A stretch of DNA of 64,000 nt from Pestalotiopsis fici W106-1 (lineage: Eukaryota > Ascomycota > Sordariomycetes > Amphisphaeriales > Sporocadaceae). The stretch's first letter is position 1, and every line of letters starts with the position of its first letter. Below the pieces are notes generated by a model, which saw only the letters and a program-made list of their open reading frames with translations, was not told the DNA's origin and did no database searches. A program made the translations under genes and the position numbers. The DNA lies in assembly GCF_000516985.1 (NCBI RefSeq), contig NW_006917091.1, positions 5,576,518 through 5,640,517 on the forward strand. The letters are read 5' to 3'. Below, piece by piece: positions 35,495-46,411 of this stretch.

Positions 35495-37750
35495 TCAATT
35501 GGCAGCTGAATCGCCAGCAGTTGCCGAAAACCATGGGGAAAGGTCTTCATTAAACACTGGATCAAGTCCGTTTTGGCCGACTAAGCTGGACAGGCCGGCT
35601 TCGAATGTCTCCGTGGGGCTCATTGTTCCCGGAGATACCGCTGGGTCGGAAGCATGCGGTACGGTCATTTGGGTGGAGAGCATATCGAAGCCGAAGTCCC
35701 CAGTATTGCTGTCAAAGGGCTCAGAGGCTGGGTCCATGGATTGCATCACTCCTCCGCTCATTTCTGAAATGATTTGAGAGAATTGTTCGAAGCTGTCGTG
35801 GTCTACTCCAAAGGGCTGATTTGCTTCCCACGATTGGATCGATGGGGCCAGCTCTGCTACAAGCCCAGACATGGTCTGTCGTGGCTGGCGAGATGAACCG
35901 TCCGAGACTTGGTCTATGACACGTTGCCGGATCACCTCAAAGGCATTCCGGTATTTCTTGGCAGCTGGCACACGCTCCGCTACCACAAAGAGAACAATAC
36001 TACAGTCATGTATGCCATTGGACGTGGTGATGTCGAAAATCTCATCTGGGGAAATCCAGATGCAGTAGACCAGGGTGAGTCCTGCCATGAATACAGTTTG
36101 TAATGCCATAATTGAATATCCGACCGACATGGCTTGATGTAGGCGTTTGTAGGCGCCGCAAACCCCAGCACAAGCTGTGGCGCACTCCTTGAGAAAGCGT
36201 GGATTGACGGGCGTTTTCGAAATCTGCGGATAGAGCAAGAGTCTCTTGCATTTGAAGAAGTAAACCATGTAAACGTCGTATCCATCAAAGGGCACCGCCT
36301 CTCGATCCTTCATTCTGCGCGCGTCTAACGGAATGAGGGACTTCCAGTGGTCGAGTCGTTTGAGAAATGCGTCAACAGTATGATCAGAAGTCTCTGGGGT
36401 TTCGTCTACTCGGTAAATCGACTGCTGAATGTCGGATTCCATCCGCCGAATCCTCACGATTTGGATGAACGAGGAGAGGGAAGTGCTGGTGATTGGTGCT
36501 GTGATCTGCGCAGAGAGTTCAGGTATATTGGCCAATTCCTCCTCGGTGATGGCCTCGTCTATGTCAAGCGGAAGCGGCACGTCAATGTCCCTGTCGGAAA
36601 TTGCAAAAGGCCGGCCGAGTGGGATGGAAATTTGCCGGTCAAACGCGTACGCTGCCCAAAAGACTCGTTTCCTCAGCTCTGTGTCGATCGAAGGCCGTCT
36701 CATGGCAGCAGTCTTGCGATGTAGCCCCAGGTTTATCGCGACAAGCATCGCCATCCTTGCATAAGTCCACGCCCCGGGACCCACTGGGTTGCGCAAGCAG
36801 TATATGGCCATCAGCATGAGAGTCGAGACCGAACGTATATCATCATGGTCCAGCACCAGCCCCAGAGTAGTCAATGCAGATGCATAATGGCGTTTCGGGA
36901 AGAAGGCGCCGTGCTCGCCAGTTGTTTCCAGAAACCGGCCCGCACTAGCATAGACGAGATGCAAGATGGTTCGTTCAAAAATATTGGTCAAGAGTAGTCG
37001 TTTGTCGTGTAAGTCTCGAATCCACGGCGAGTAGACGACTGGAAATCGAGTTGCGATATGTTTCAAGTAACCTGTAAATAGACGATCGGGGACATCTTGA
37101 TGCATGTCAACAAACTCGATAGGTTGTGTGTTGATCTCGTTTTCTGAATGATTGGCAGGCCTTGTAATTCCAGTTGCTCGACGGGTGTTGCGGGCGGATG
37201 CACCATGTGTTCCAAGAAAACCAAAGAGCTTGCCCATCGTGACGTGTGACGACCCTCCAATATAGCCTGTTCCATTTGCATCCATTGAGAGACTCCGTAG
37301 GACAGACACGACATTGTCCACGCCGTCCTGCCACTCGAGCTCTTGGTCGTCATTTTCCGTGTCTGGCGTGTTAGTCGTCGATTCCCCGGCAGCTTCTGCA
37401 AGCTGACCAGCTGGACTTGATCTCAAAGAATTCCAGTGATCGTTGTTGACATCTGACACACCCAGTTTCGTCAAGGCTGTCTCCAGTTCCGCCACCCGTC
37501 TTTCTAGCGACTTGATGTACTGATTCTTGCCGAAAGGCATGGGCTTCTGCGGGACGACATACTCGCAAGCCACATTCAAGGCCTGGCACTTGGAGCATGG
37601 ATTGGCACCGTTGCATTTTTGCTTTCTTGTTTTACATCTTTGACAGGCTAGAGCAACTCGACTCCTCTTGCCGGGGCGAGGCTCTTCATCCTGGGGCACC
37701 GCGGAGGCCCATTCGGGCACATTTACTTTGACGCCAGGCGAGTCAGACAT
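35495..37750 (-). CDS. Zn2Cys6 transcription factor, probable regulator of the oxidoreductase cluster
   Basis: Apparently intronless, 751 residues from the ATG at 37750; the frame extends 15 nt further only to a TTG. The zinc cluster ACQRCKTRKQKCNG...CSKC...C lies at about residues 34-62, followed by a coiled-coil-like linker (YIKSLERRVAELETALTKL). A fungal-specific transcription factor domain spans roughly 180-560, including FPVVYSPWIRDLHDKRLLL, GPGAWTYARMAMLVAINLGLH and RKRVFWAAYAFDRQ. The C-terminus is acidic and Met/Ser/Pro-rich, as in activation domains. It lies 268 bp behind the start of the Old Yellow Enzyme gene on the same strand. A role as pathway regulator is inferred from position. 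Confidence 0.87.
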   Translation of the reverse strand: MSDSPGVKVNVPEWASAVPQDEEPRPGKRSRVALACQRCKTRKQKCNGANPCSKCQALNVACEYVVPQKPMPFGKNQYIKSLERRVAELETALTKLGVSDVNNDHWNSLRSSPAGQLAEAAGESTTNTPDTENDDQELEWQDGVDNVVSVLRSLSMDANGTGYIGGSSHVTMGKLFGFLGTHGASARNTRRATGITRPANHSENEINTQPIEFVDMHQDVPDRLFTGYLKHIATRFPVVYSPWIRDLHDKRLLLTNIFERTILHLVYASAGRFLETTGEHGAFFPKRHYASALTTLGLVLDHDDIRSVSTLMLMAIYCLRNPVGPGAWTYARMAMLVAINLGLHRKTAAMRRPSIDTELRKRVFWAAYAFDRQISIPLGRPFAISDRDIDVPLPLDIDEAITEEELANIPELSAQITAPITSTSLSSFIQIVRIRRMESDIQQSIYRVDETPETSDHTVDAFLKRLDHWKSLIPLDARRMKDREAVPFDGYDVYMVYFFKCKRLLLYPQISKTPVNPRFLKECATACAGVCGAYKRLHQAMSVGYSIMALQTVFMAGLTLVYCIWISPDEIFDITTSNGIHDCSIVLFVVAERVPAAKKYRNAFEVIRQRVIDQVSDGSSRQPRQTMSGLVAELAPSIQSWEANQPFGVDHDSFEQFSQIISEMSGGVMQSMDPASEPFDSNTGDFGFDMLSTQMTVPHASDPAVSPGTMSPTETFEAGLSSLVGQNGLDPVFNEDLSPWFSATAGDSAAN

Positions 37751-38313
37751 GGCTGATCGTGCCAAACGGTTGGCAAGACTGATGCCATCGCGATGGCTCC
37801 GAGGGACACGACCCTGTCACAGTGCTGTAGGCAGGGCTTTGATTTTATCGGAGTGGCTTATCGCACATGCGACTTGTCATGGGTATAATCCCAGCCAAGA
37901 CAGTAGGCCATGATAAGAACCAACCTACCGGATGCTGGCCGCCGAGCTGCTGAGTGCAACAGGGGCCGCTGGGCCGTAGGCGAGTTCGTTACCCGATGGA
38001 TCGTGGTGTTACTTGGTGCGTGCTTCCGCCGGTAGTCGGGATTCCGTTAGTGGGTAATATGACCAGAATGAAATTTACTAACTGTATTGGTAAGTGAGTT
38101 GGTTGCTGAGTGGGGCCGGCGAAGATCGTTTGCAAACATTTTGTCGATCCGGTTTCATCGCTCAAACTGGGGTCTGGTGTTTTGAGAAATCTCATAGAGC
38201 CATTTGTATTAATATTCACCTGGTGATATTCTTTCTCCCTCTTTCCCTTGGCGTTGTCAGGGACAAATCGAAGGGTCCGAGAGAGCACTCCAGCCTCGCT
38301 CCAGTATAACATC
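37751..38313. other. Intergenic region
   Basis: Promoter side of the Zn2Cys6 gene and 3' side of the membrane-protein gene; no gene supported. Confidence 0.6.
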
Positions 38314-39129
38314 TCACAAAGTCTTTTTGTCGAGGCTTTTCTGAAATTTGTCGACCATGCCTCTGATCTTCAGAATCTCATCAACCTCGGTCCAAACCCA
38401 CAATGCTACTGAAATGGCAAAAACTACCTTTTCAGTGGAAGACAGCAAAAAAACGGCCTCATTATAACGCAGATACCCGTAGCTGGTCAGGGCAATCCAC
38501 TGCACTGCTCTCATGACCGTAGCGATCCAAGACATTGCCTTGGTAAAGCCAAGTCCGGTCCGCGACCTAGGAGCAGTATAGTAGAGCAGGAAGGTGATAT
38601 CAGATGTTATATCCGTCGCCCCGGGACCCAATAGGACCATGAGCTCAAAGAAGCGTAGAGCTAGGTCAATGTGCATCGTGGGCTGATGTTGAAGGTAGAA
38701 CCAGTAATAGCATGGTAGGCCCTGCAGGTACAAATGATGAGCGACGAGCTCGGCAGAGGAAGGCCGCTGGAGGATTTCAAAAATGTAGCTGATGGCTACA
38801 AAGTACAGAGTCTGAAACCGATAATCCAAAGCAGGCCCACCATTGCACGTCGAGGAATGATCACAGAAAAGCGGTGAAGACAAGAGGACGTCGACAATGA
38901 GCAACATGACGATGGCCTTTAGAAGGATGACCGGCACAGCAATGGCCAATTGCTTTTGTCGGCGGTCTGGAAGGGATTTGACCCGTGGACTCAACCAAGG
39001 CAAGGCGAAGCCAGATATGGAGCCGACAACGTACATGGAGATGAGCTGCACCAGCACGCAAAGCAGGACACCATGGCGATCCAGAAAGATTGGCTGGAGG
39101 TATACCCGTATTGCTGTATAGTCTTCCAT
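38314..39129 (-). CDS. Multi-pass membrane protein, possibly TLC-fold
   Basis: Single exon, 271 residues from the ATG at 39129. Six to seven hydrophobic segments are visible, e.g. LLCVLVQLISMYVVGSISGF, LAIAVPVILLKAIVMLLIVDVLL, LYFVAISYIFEIL and VVFAISVALWVW. A VAHHLYLQGLPCYY segment after the third helix has the His-His pair seen in TLC (TRAM-LAG1-CLN8) proteins, and a later DITSDITFLLYY helix is compatible with that fold. The resemblance is weak and from memory. The C-terminus (RGMVDKFQKSLDKKTL) is basic, with a KKTL tail that could act as an ER-retention dilysine-like signal, though it is not an exact KKxx match in spacing. No neighbour suggests a pathway. Confidence 0.6.
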   Translation of the reverse strand: MEDYTAIRVYLQPIFLDRHGVLLCVLVQLISMYVVGSISGFALPWLSPRVKSLPDRRQKQLAIAVPVILLKAIVMLLIVDVLLSSPLFCDHSSTCNGGPALDYRFQTLYFVAISYIFEILQRPSSAELVAHHLYLQGLPCYYWFYLQHQPTMHIDLALRFFELMVLLGPGATDITSDITFLLYYTAPRSRTGLGFTKAMSWIATVMRAVQWIALTSYGYLRYNEAVFLLSSTEKVVFAISVALWVWTEVDEILKIRGMVDKFQKSLDKKTL

Positions 39130-41373
39130 GATGTCGGTTGGTCTCTCGGCGTTCAAGATCTTGTTGTTGCAGGCAGGGTGTGTTTTTCCAGGCGGCAGCA
39201 GTACTTGTTGGAAGATACCATGTGTGCAATCCCGTCAATCGGCCGGTCAGTCGATGAAACCCGGCCACCTATGTGCACCCTTGTGCAATCACGATGGTCA
39301 GGTCCAGGCCATTCCAATCCCACCAAGCCCACCAACAGCACCTGAAAAATATACTGGGCCGCATTTGACGCCATTCTACTTTAAGCTGCATGTCGGAGCG
39401 CGGGAAGGCAGCTGCAAATCAATTCACGGGAATTAATACAGCCGGAGCAACGCCCTTGTGTGAAGGGTAGGTATAATCTCGTGTTGTCTGGCGCACTTGT
39501 CATATTATCTCTCTGGTCGAGTACGATAATTGTTTTCGTTGCCGCACATATTGACAGATTGCGCATCATCCTGAGGGTTACCTTTTCCTACTTTTAGCGT
39601 TCAGCGAGAACATTTTTCTCACGAAATACCTCTGGGTAATTTGACAGGGTTGAGTGGCCTGCCGTTCTTGGCGAAGCTTGATTCTGGAAGCGTATTGCCG
39701 TGAAAAGGAGCCGCTTGAGTCTCGATCATCCGTCGGCCGAGTTGAAATACCGATAGCAGCGAAACAGGTTTGGAAAAGAACAAGAGACGAAGAAGAAGAA
39801 GAATATAGGAAAAACCCGGATGAGCAAGAGAAATGCCCAAGACGTTCGCCCTCGCGACAAGTGGAACGAGCAGCAGAAAGAAACCACGCGTGGGTCATTT
39901 AAGCTTATGCTAGACTTTTTGTGTTTGTTTCCCAAGTCTCCGAAGCGACAGGCCGATTAGGGCGTTTTAGCGGGGTTTCGCTAGCACTAAAAATTGAATC
40001 AATGTCTCTGTTCCCCAGCCCTACCGAACAAGCGGGTTGGCGGGAATACAGCAAGAGCCAGTGAGCCAGGGCAGGTTCCACTGGAGGAGCAAGCAAAAAC
40101 TCATATGACGTTTTCCCTCGTCACTTTCATTCCGAATGCAGGGTCAAAATGACCATCACAGATATGCGCATCTTGCAGGTAAAAACCCGGTAAGATTGAC
40201 ATGCACATAGTCACTGATTGTCAGGCATTACCTGCAAATGCTTGAACCCCGAGTCATTCATTCACCCCCATTGTCTGCGTTGTCTGTCAGCGGCCCTTTT
40301 TTTTCTTTCTTCTTCATGTCTGTTTCTTTTGGACCCGCCACGCCGACCGCGTGAGACCCTGAACTGGATTCTGCTTTTAATTCCGGCCGGACAGTTCGGA
40401 GGTTGGGTGCCGGCTCTACCGCTATTATCGCTCTTACCGGACTTTTCCAGGCGGACGGTCTCTCCCAATGGTTTCATTGTTTGCTTATGCTCCAATGGGT
40501 GTTTGTCATGATGGAAAGCTAAACAGCCATACGCCATTGTGAGACTACCCAAAATCAATTGACCGGAAACTGGGGTGAAACAATCAGCCGAAAAATCACA
40601 AGCTTTTTTTCTTTTTTTTTTTTCCTCTTTCAATGCCGTTCCCCCATCTCCGAGTTCGGTATGAACCGCTCCATAGCTTTGGGGGATCTTCACCTTTTCA
40701 CTGATCAGCAGGAGCCGATTTTTTCTCTCTCAAGGCTCTGCTGATATAATCTGTCTGTTTTTTCTTTTTCTTTTTGGGACACCTTTTCCGCAATCCCCTG
40801 CCTTTAATGCCGGGTTTCGTAACGAAGAAGAAAGAAAGGGTGGGTTACTCTTGGGAAATGAAAGCATACTACAACCAATGAGTCACAGATGCTGCAAGAA
40901 GCTCGCTTCTGTCTCGGGTCACAAATTGACAGCGAATGGGCCGTTTGTCAGCGCCGGGAAAAGGCTATCATTCGCTACAAGGTACTGATTTCCGCGTCAT
41001 CCGGAAACAAGGCGTTTGCCCTAGTTCCAACTCAAGCACATCATCAGATGATCTCACGCATATGTCCCAATTTGTATCATGTATCGACGTTTCCTGTCTT
41101 GTAGGTAGTAGACCATGTCGTAGCGAGCTTCCATGTTCATATGTTGTTTCCCAGCCTCTAACTCTCCCTTTCCTTCCCTCCCCCGTCTCCCTTTTTTATT
41201 CTTCGTGTAACACAATAAAAGGATAACGCCCATCCTTTTCTGACTGAGATTTACTCCAACCGCCACAAAGCTTAAAAAGTTTCAAGACTCGTCCCCCCAA
41301 ACAACATACATACATACATCATAGAGGACAAGAGACCTTTCGCCTCCAACTTTTTCATTTTAGCTTATACCCA
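39130..41373. other. 2.2-kb intergenic region
   Basis: Long non-coding stretch before the sterol-methyltransferase-like gene. It contains homopyrimidine runs (about 40290-40330, 40590-40640 and 41155-41205) and a CT-rich leader, typical of strongly expressed fungal genes. No gene is supported; open frames at 39.1-40.7 kb are low-complexity. Confidence 0.55.
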
Positions 41374-42658
41374 ATGGCGACGGCTACAGTTCACCCTCCC
41401 CATCAGGGCATGCCAAACCTGCCCTCACAACCCATGGGAGAAACCTCCCCGCGTTCGAGTAATACCAGTGCCAGCAATGAGAAGATAGACATTGCTGCCA
41501 CTGCTACTACTCCTGCCTCGCGCAAATGGTTCTTCAAGCATCACGATAATGCCTTTACTGTGGACCGATCTGCTTCCCCCAAGCGGAGGAAAACATTCTG
41601 GAAGTCGTTCAAGTATCTCAGGGACTTGACACCTCAACAAGTGAATGATTTCATGGCATCTTACGTTATCTACAACCTCGACTGGAACAATGAAGCCGAG
41701 ATGATTCAAGCTCTCGGTCTCGACTACCAAAAAAAAGTCGGAGACTGCCTTAGGGCGTATTATGGTGTAATAAATCATCTGTAAGTGACTGAAGCGAAAA
41801 TTCTACTCTCAAGACCCTTCCTCGATACTAATGTACACAAGATGTGCGCTTGGAGATGTCGAAAAGATGTACATCCCACCTCTTATGGATAAGCAGGCAT
41901 CAGTCCTGGACAATCAGTTATTGAACGAGGAGGCCATTGCAAGGGAGATTGGACTCAAGGCTGGCGACAAGGTCCTTGATTTGGGATGCGGCCGAGGAAG
42001 AGTCGCCGCGCACATGGCCAAGTACAGTGGCGCCATTGTGACCGGTCTCAACATTGACCCGAATCAAATCGCACAGGCAAGAGAGTTCAACGCTAGCCTG
42101 GGTCTGCAAAACGAGTTTGTCGAGCACGACCAGAATGATCTGCCGCTTCCCTTTGCAGATGCCTCTTTTGATGCATTCTACGAGATCCAGGCGTTGAGTT
42201 TATGCAAGGACCCAAAGAAGCTGTTCAAGGAGATCTTCAGGGTTCTCAAGCCCGGATCCAAGTTCCTGCTAATGGACTGGGTGAGCTTGCCCGCCTACGA
42301 TCCCACGAACGAGGAGCATGTCGAGCTCATGCGACGTGTTAAACCCCTCATTGGAGCCGTGGGTACTCCTACTCCGGACAGCTTCGAGGCCGCTCTCAAG
42401 GACGCTGGCTTCAAAGTCACCACATCCGACATTCCCAGCTTGGACGGCAAGCAAGCAGCACTGATTGACAAGGTGGACATTTACTTTCGTACCGTGCGGC
42501 AAATGATTCTCGGAGCTGTAGCCGTGAAGCTGCTGCCCGAGCACTTCAAGACCCTGATCAACCGGTTATGTCTAGACGGCCAGGCTTTTGTCAAGATGGA
42601 CGCTATGCGGTTATGCACAACTGTATATCGTGTCGTGGCGGAAAAGCCTGCAGCTTGA
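41374..42658 (+). CDS. Sterol 24-C-methyltransferase-like SAM methyltransferase
   Basis: Two exons, 41374-41780 and 41842-42658, 61-nt intron at phase 2; 407 residues. The first roughly 70 residues are Ser/Thr/Pro-rich and disordered. The class I SAM-binding motif VLDLGCGRG is at residues 180-188, followed by ITGLNIDPNQIAQA-like motif II (here VTGLNIDPNQ) and LPFADASFDAFYEIQALSL, the pattern seen in Erg6 and its relatives. The C-terminal sterol methyltransferase domain follows (ILGAVAVKLLPEHFKTL). The aromatic-rich sterol-binding segment of true Erg6 (YxDxxxxFYEYGWG) is not seen, so I call this an Erg6 paralogue rather than the ergosterol enzyme itself. It probably acts on a sterol or triterpenoid at the ER. 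Confidence 0.82.
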
Positions 42659-43100
42659 TTTCCTTTTACGTCGAGCGGGCAGGGAGATATGTAAGAACGG
42701 GGCGAACAAGGCAACATTGCATATGATTTTCTTCCAGTTTTTTTTAGTCTTTACCCCAGCACAGTACCTAGATTTGCATTTCACGAATTATACCTAATTG
42801 ATCTTTTCAACACTGATGAGTTTGCAGATGCGGTGAAACTTTCATGCAGGCACCGAGTTACTATCATCAATTGACCATCTGCAAGATTGGAATGCGTATC
42901 GGTCAATCTTTTTGTGCCGCGGTACACAATTGGCCAGAATGACCAATGAATATTGTTTGCTATCTTGCTAACAGAAAATACTCCAGGCATGATGTACCTA
43001 TTCTATTCTTTGTTGGAATGGTACATCTACACCGAAAAGGGCATCGCTTGCGGACATGCCTCTTTGAAGCTCCGACAACAAAGAAGGTGGCTAAAAGAGC
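42659..43100. other. Intergenic region
   Basis: No supported gene; 3' region of the methyltransferase and promoter of the pseudokinase gene. Confidence 0.6.
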
Positions 43101-46100
43101 ATGTCGGTTGAAATTACCCACAAGCATGTATCTAGAGCCATCAAAGATGGTGAAGCAACCAAAAAGAATTACTGCAATTATAGGGTCAGGATGGAAAACG
43201 ATGCAGACCTGGTATCGCCAAGATACGGCGTGGCCAAGCTCGCCAGCGTATTTGAAGAGCGCATGAACTCTCCCACCGAAGAGGTGACGAAAATAGATGC
43301 GCCGCGGCGACGAGCATCATCGCTGTACAGTCCAAAGACCATTGGGCCGCTGAAGGATGGCAGCAGCACGAGGCCGTCGCCACCGCCCCTTAGCCCTGGG
43401 CCTCCTCAGCTACCACCGCATGTCCGGCCGGGGTATAAACCTCCATCCTTGACTTCACCGGCCATCAAGCCCTCGCCACTGGCCAAAATCGTGCCTGGGT
43501 ATGCTGATATAGGCATGCAGACAAGAGTACCGGAGAATACGAGCATCGCTATACAGACGATAGTACCTGAGGGTACAAATACGGGCACATGGCCAAGCAC
43601 CGCAGAAGCTCTAGGTACAGACATGTCTACACAGACACAAGTGCCCGAGAACAAGAATACGCCAACGCAGATGGAAGTAGCCGAAGACAGATCCACGAGT
43701 ACACAGACAGATTTATTCGAGAGTCCGGCTATAGCTACACAGACAGGTAGACCCGAGACTGGGTACATGGGCACGCAAACAATCGTACCTGAAAGTCTAA
43801 ACACTGGCATGCAAACAAGCCCATTCGAGCCTACAGAAGTGGCCACACAGACTGAACCTTTTTCTCCAAGCTTGAAAACGATTTTCGCTCTCGGGCAATC
43901 GGCCCTGGAGAAACTTAAGCGACCCTCCTGGCCAATCTACGAAAAGGTCAAAAACAACAAAGAGGGAACTGTTGTGGATGATGCAGACTTGGACGACACA
44001 TCAACATTGGTCGAGGAAGAATTGCCCGTACAACTTTTTGGAACAGGCGAGTTCTCTGACCCTATCCTCCGAGCTCTGCAACTCCAGGACAGCGTAGACG
44101 CGAGCCGAGTCGACAGCAAGATAGCAATCAAGGAAAGGCGCGATACCGGGCTTGCACTTTCAAGAGCGACCCAGCGTTGGCTTCGACAACACGAGCCAGG
44201 CCAGCGTCAGTGGCCAAGTAAAGATATGGATTCTCCTTGCGCTGTCTGCCATGCCACGCGTGAAGACGCTGCGCGATCAGTCTTGGACCGAAATCTGGGC
44301 TTTTGTAGTTCCCTGAACCTCAAGTACAATGACTCGGAGCAGTACGCGGTAAGCAACTCACTGTGTTTGGATATTTGCCTAAACAAGCAAACGGGTTAAC
44401 ATTTTCTAAAGTGGTCACTCGGTCATCGCTACGTCGTAGTCGAGAAGCAGTACTGGCGACTGCGATCCGACCAGCTCCCCGCCGAGGTCTGGGCGTCGCG
44501 GCTGCTGCGCAAGCACACCAAGGTCCCGACGCCGGCCGTCGCGGCCGCGTGGAAGGAGGGCCACGTCGCCATCACCATTACGGAGCGCGCCCGGGGTCGC
44601 CCGCTCGCCGAGCTCTGGGAGTCGTACTCGGGCACGCGCCGGCAGAGCGTCGCCAAGCAGATTGCGCGATGCGTGCGGCAGTGGCGTCGCATCACGTCGC
44701 CGGCCATGTCGGCGCTCGACGGGGGCCCCTGTCTCTGGGTTGATGATGCCGGGCAAGACGAGAGAACTATATTTTATAGCGATGCTGCGTATCGAGACTT
44801 TGTGCGCGGGAAATTGGTCTCGCGAGGGTGGGACAAACTGATGGCGCAAATGACGGTGGATCTGATGCCGACGTGTCAACCATTTGTATTCACCCATGGG
44901 AACCTGACCTTGGATAACATTTTTGTACACGAGGGCCGCGTCGTGGCCATCACTGGGCTTGGCCGAGCGGCGTACCTCCCATCCTGGGCCGAGTCGTTGG
45001 CCACGCACAATGTCTATGGCCAAGCAGAACGGGAATGGAAGGAAATCTTGTTTAGATATATCGGATCCGAAGGAGTCAAGACATACTACGATATTTACGA
45101 GGAGCTCTTGGGCGAGACGGACAACACTATTACAAAGAAAAAGACGGAAGCGATTCAACAGAAGCTTCGTGTGCTGCTTGCTGAAAAGACAGCCCGGGAA
45201 ACTGCAGGATTAGAGCACAAGAATGTAGAGACATCGAAGAAGGAGGGCGCCGAGGTGGAATCACTAGAGCAGACTACAAAGGGCAAAGGTACCGAGGGGT
45301 CAGATAATGCCGACAAAGAGACAACCCGCAAGGACAAGAGAAGGAGCAAGCGACCCGCCAACATAGTCATCATGGCCAACGCCGGCACCCAGACGGAGCA
45401 AGGACCTAGGGATAAAATAATTGTTGGACTAACAGAAAGCGACAGACTATCGAAGAAACCCATCCCGAAACCTCGTCGCACGCTGGCCTTCCACGGGCTC
45501 CCCTTTTCGCCCCAGACGGTGAAGAATCGCAGCCGAGCATCCGTGTTCCACCCGGCCGGTGATACGCTGGCCAGTCAAGTCTACCCCGGCGGCTTCCATA
45601 TCCTGGAGAAAAAGGACGAAATTGGAGAATACTGCGCAATACGGGCTATTTTCGACAGCCTAGTGGCCCAATTACCAGAACGGAAAGGAGCCATGTCGTT
45701 TCATGATCTCAAACTTCAATGGGATGAAGTCAAGCAAACAGCTGGCTTCGAAGAAAAACAAACGAGAAAACACCACTTTGTAGAGCGACTGGGAAAGACT
45801 TTGGGTCGGTGGGCCATGAACCGGCCGGATCCCATGGACCTATGCCTCGGCTGTATTCTTATTGATGGTCGAGAATGGATTGATGGGGGAGATGACGGAG
45901 TTCCTTGGAGTGATGCTGTTATTTGGATTACAACGGTCAATGCAGGGGGAAAGTTGTTCTTCAACAATGCAGACGATTTCCGTGGTCTAAGGCCAAGTCG
46001 GCGGAAGTTGTCAGATCCGTCATTATCCCCCACTTTCCAAGCTTCTCCAACTGTTTTGAACCACGTTGATAATTCAAATGATGGCATCGGAGAAGACCAT

Positions 46101-46226
46101 AAAGTTGATAAAGGCACAGGCAGCAGTGAAGTGGGCAATAGTCAGGACGGACATAGGGCCAACACCGATGATAGTGCATCATGGAATCATGTGCGAAATG
46201 TCGTCTTCCAGATACTCGAGGTATAA
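43101..46226 (+). CDS. APH-fold pseudokinase with QT-motif repeat array
   Basis: Two exons, 43101-44348 and 44412-46226, 63-nt phase-0 intron; 1020 residues. Residues 1-130 are Pro/Ser-rich. Residues about 136-254 form a degenerate 12-residue repeat, each unit centred on Q-T (MQT, IQT or TQT) and usually followed by a VPE-like turn. The part after the intron (about 417-600) has an aminoglycoside-phosphotransferase-like fold: HRYVVVEKQYWRL, WASRLLRKHTKVPTP, ITITERARGRPL, CVRQWRRI and FTHGNLTLDNIFV. The catalytic Asp of HGD is Asn and the DWE metal motif reads GLG, so kinase activity is unlikely. A charged linker with one more GTQTEQ follows, then a unique C-terminal domain (about 770-920). See findings for the LC8-scaffold idea. 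Confidence 0.75.
43510..43860 (+). repeat. Degenerate ~36-bp coding minisatellite
   Basis: Each unit contains a CAGAC or CAAAC core (Gln-Thr) and most end in a CC-x-GA-R box (Pro-Glu). The Gln codons encode residues 140, 152, 178, 190, 202, 214, 226, 238 and 250: a constant 12-residue spacing with one 26-residue gap where a unit has decayed. The DNA is diverged, but the reading frame and QT core are kept. Confidence 0.85.
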
Positions 46227-46411
46227 CATACCCAATCTAATTGGTACTCTAGTCCTTGCATTGATCTTGAATGTCATGAAGTGATCGTTGTCTTTATCAT
46301 CAGAATCTAAAGAGCCACAAAGTACAGAACATGTCCATCTGGAAGCAAGCGGCAGCAGGCCTACATTACTCAATGTGTACCTATGTACTGGCCAGGCCAA
46401 GGCCACCTCCA

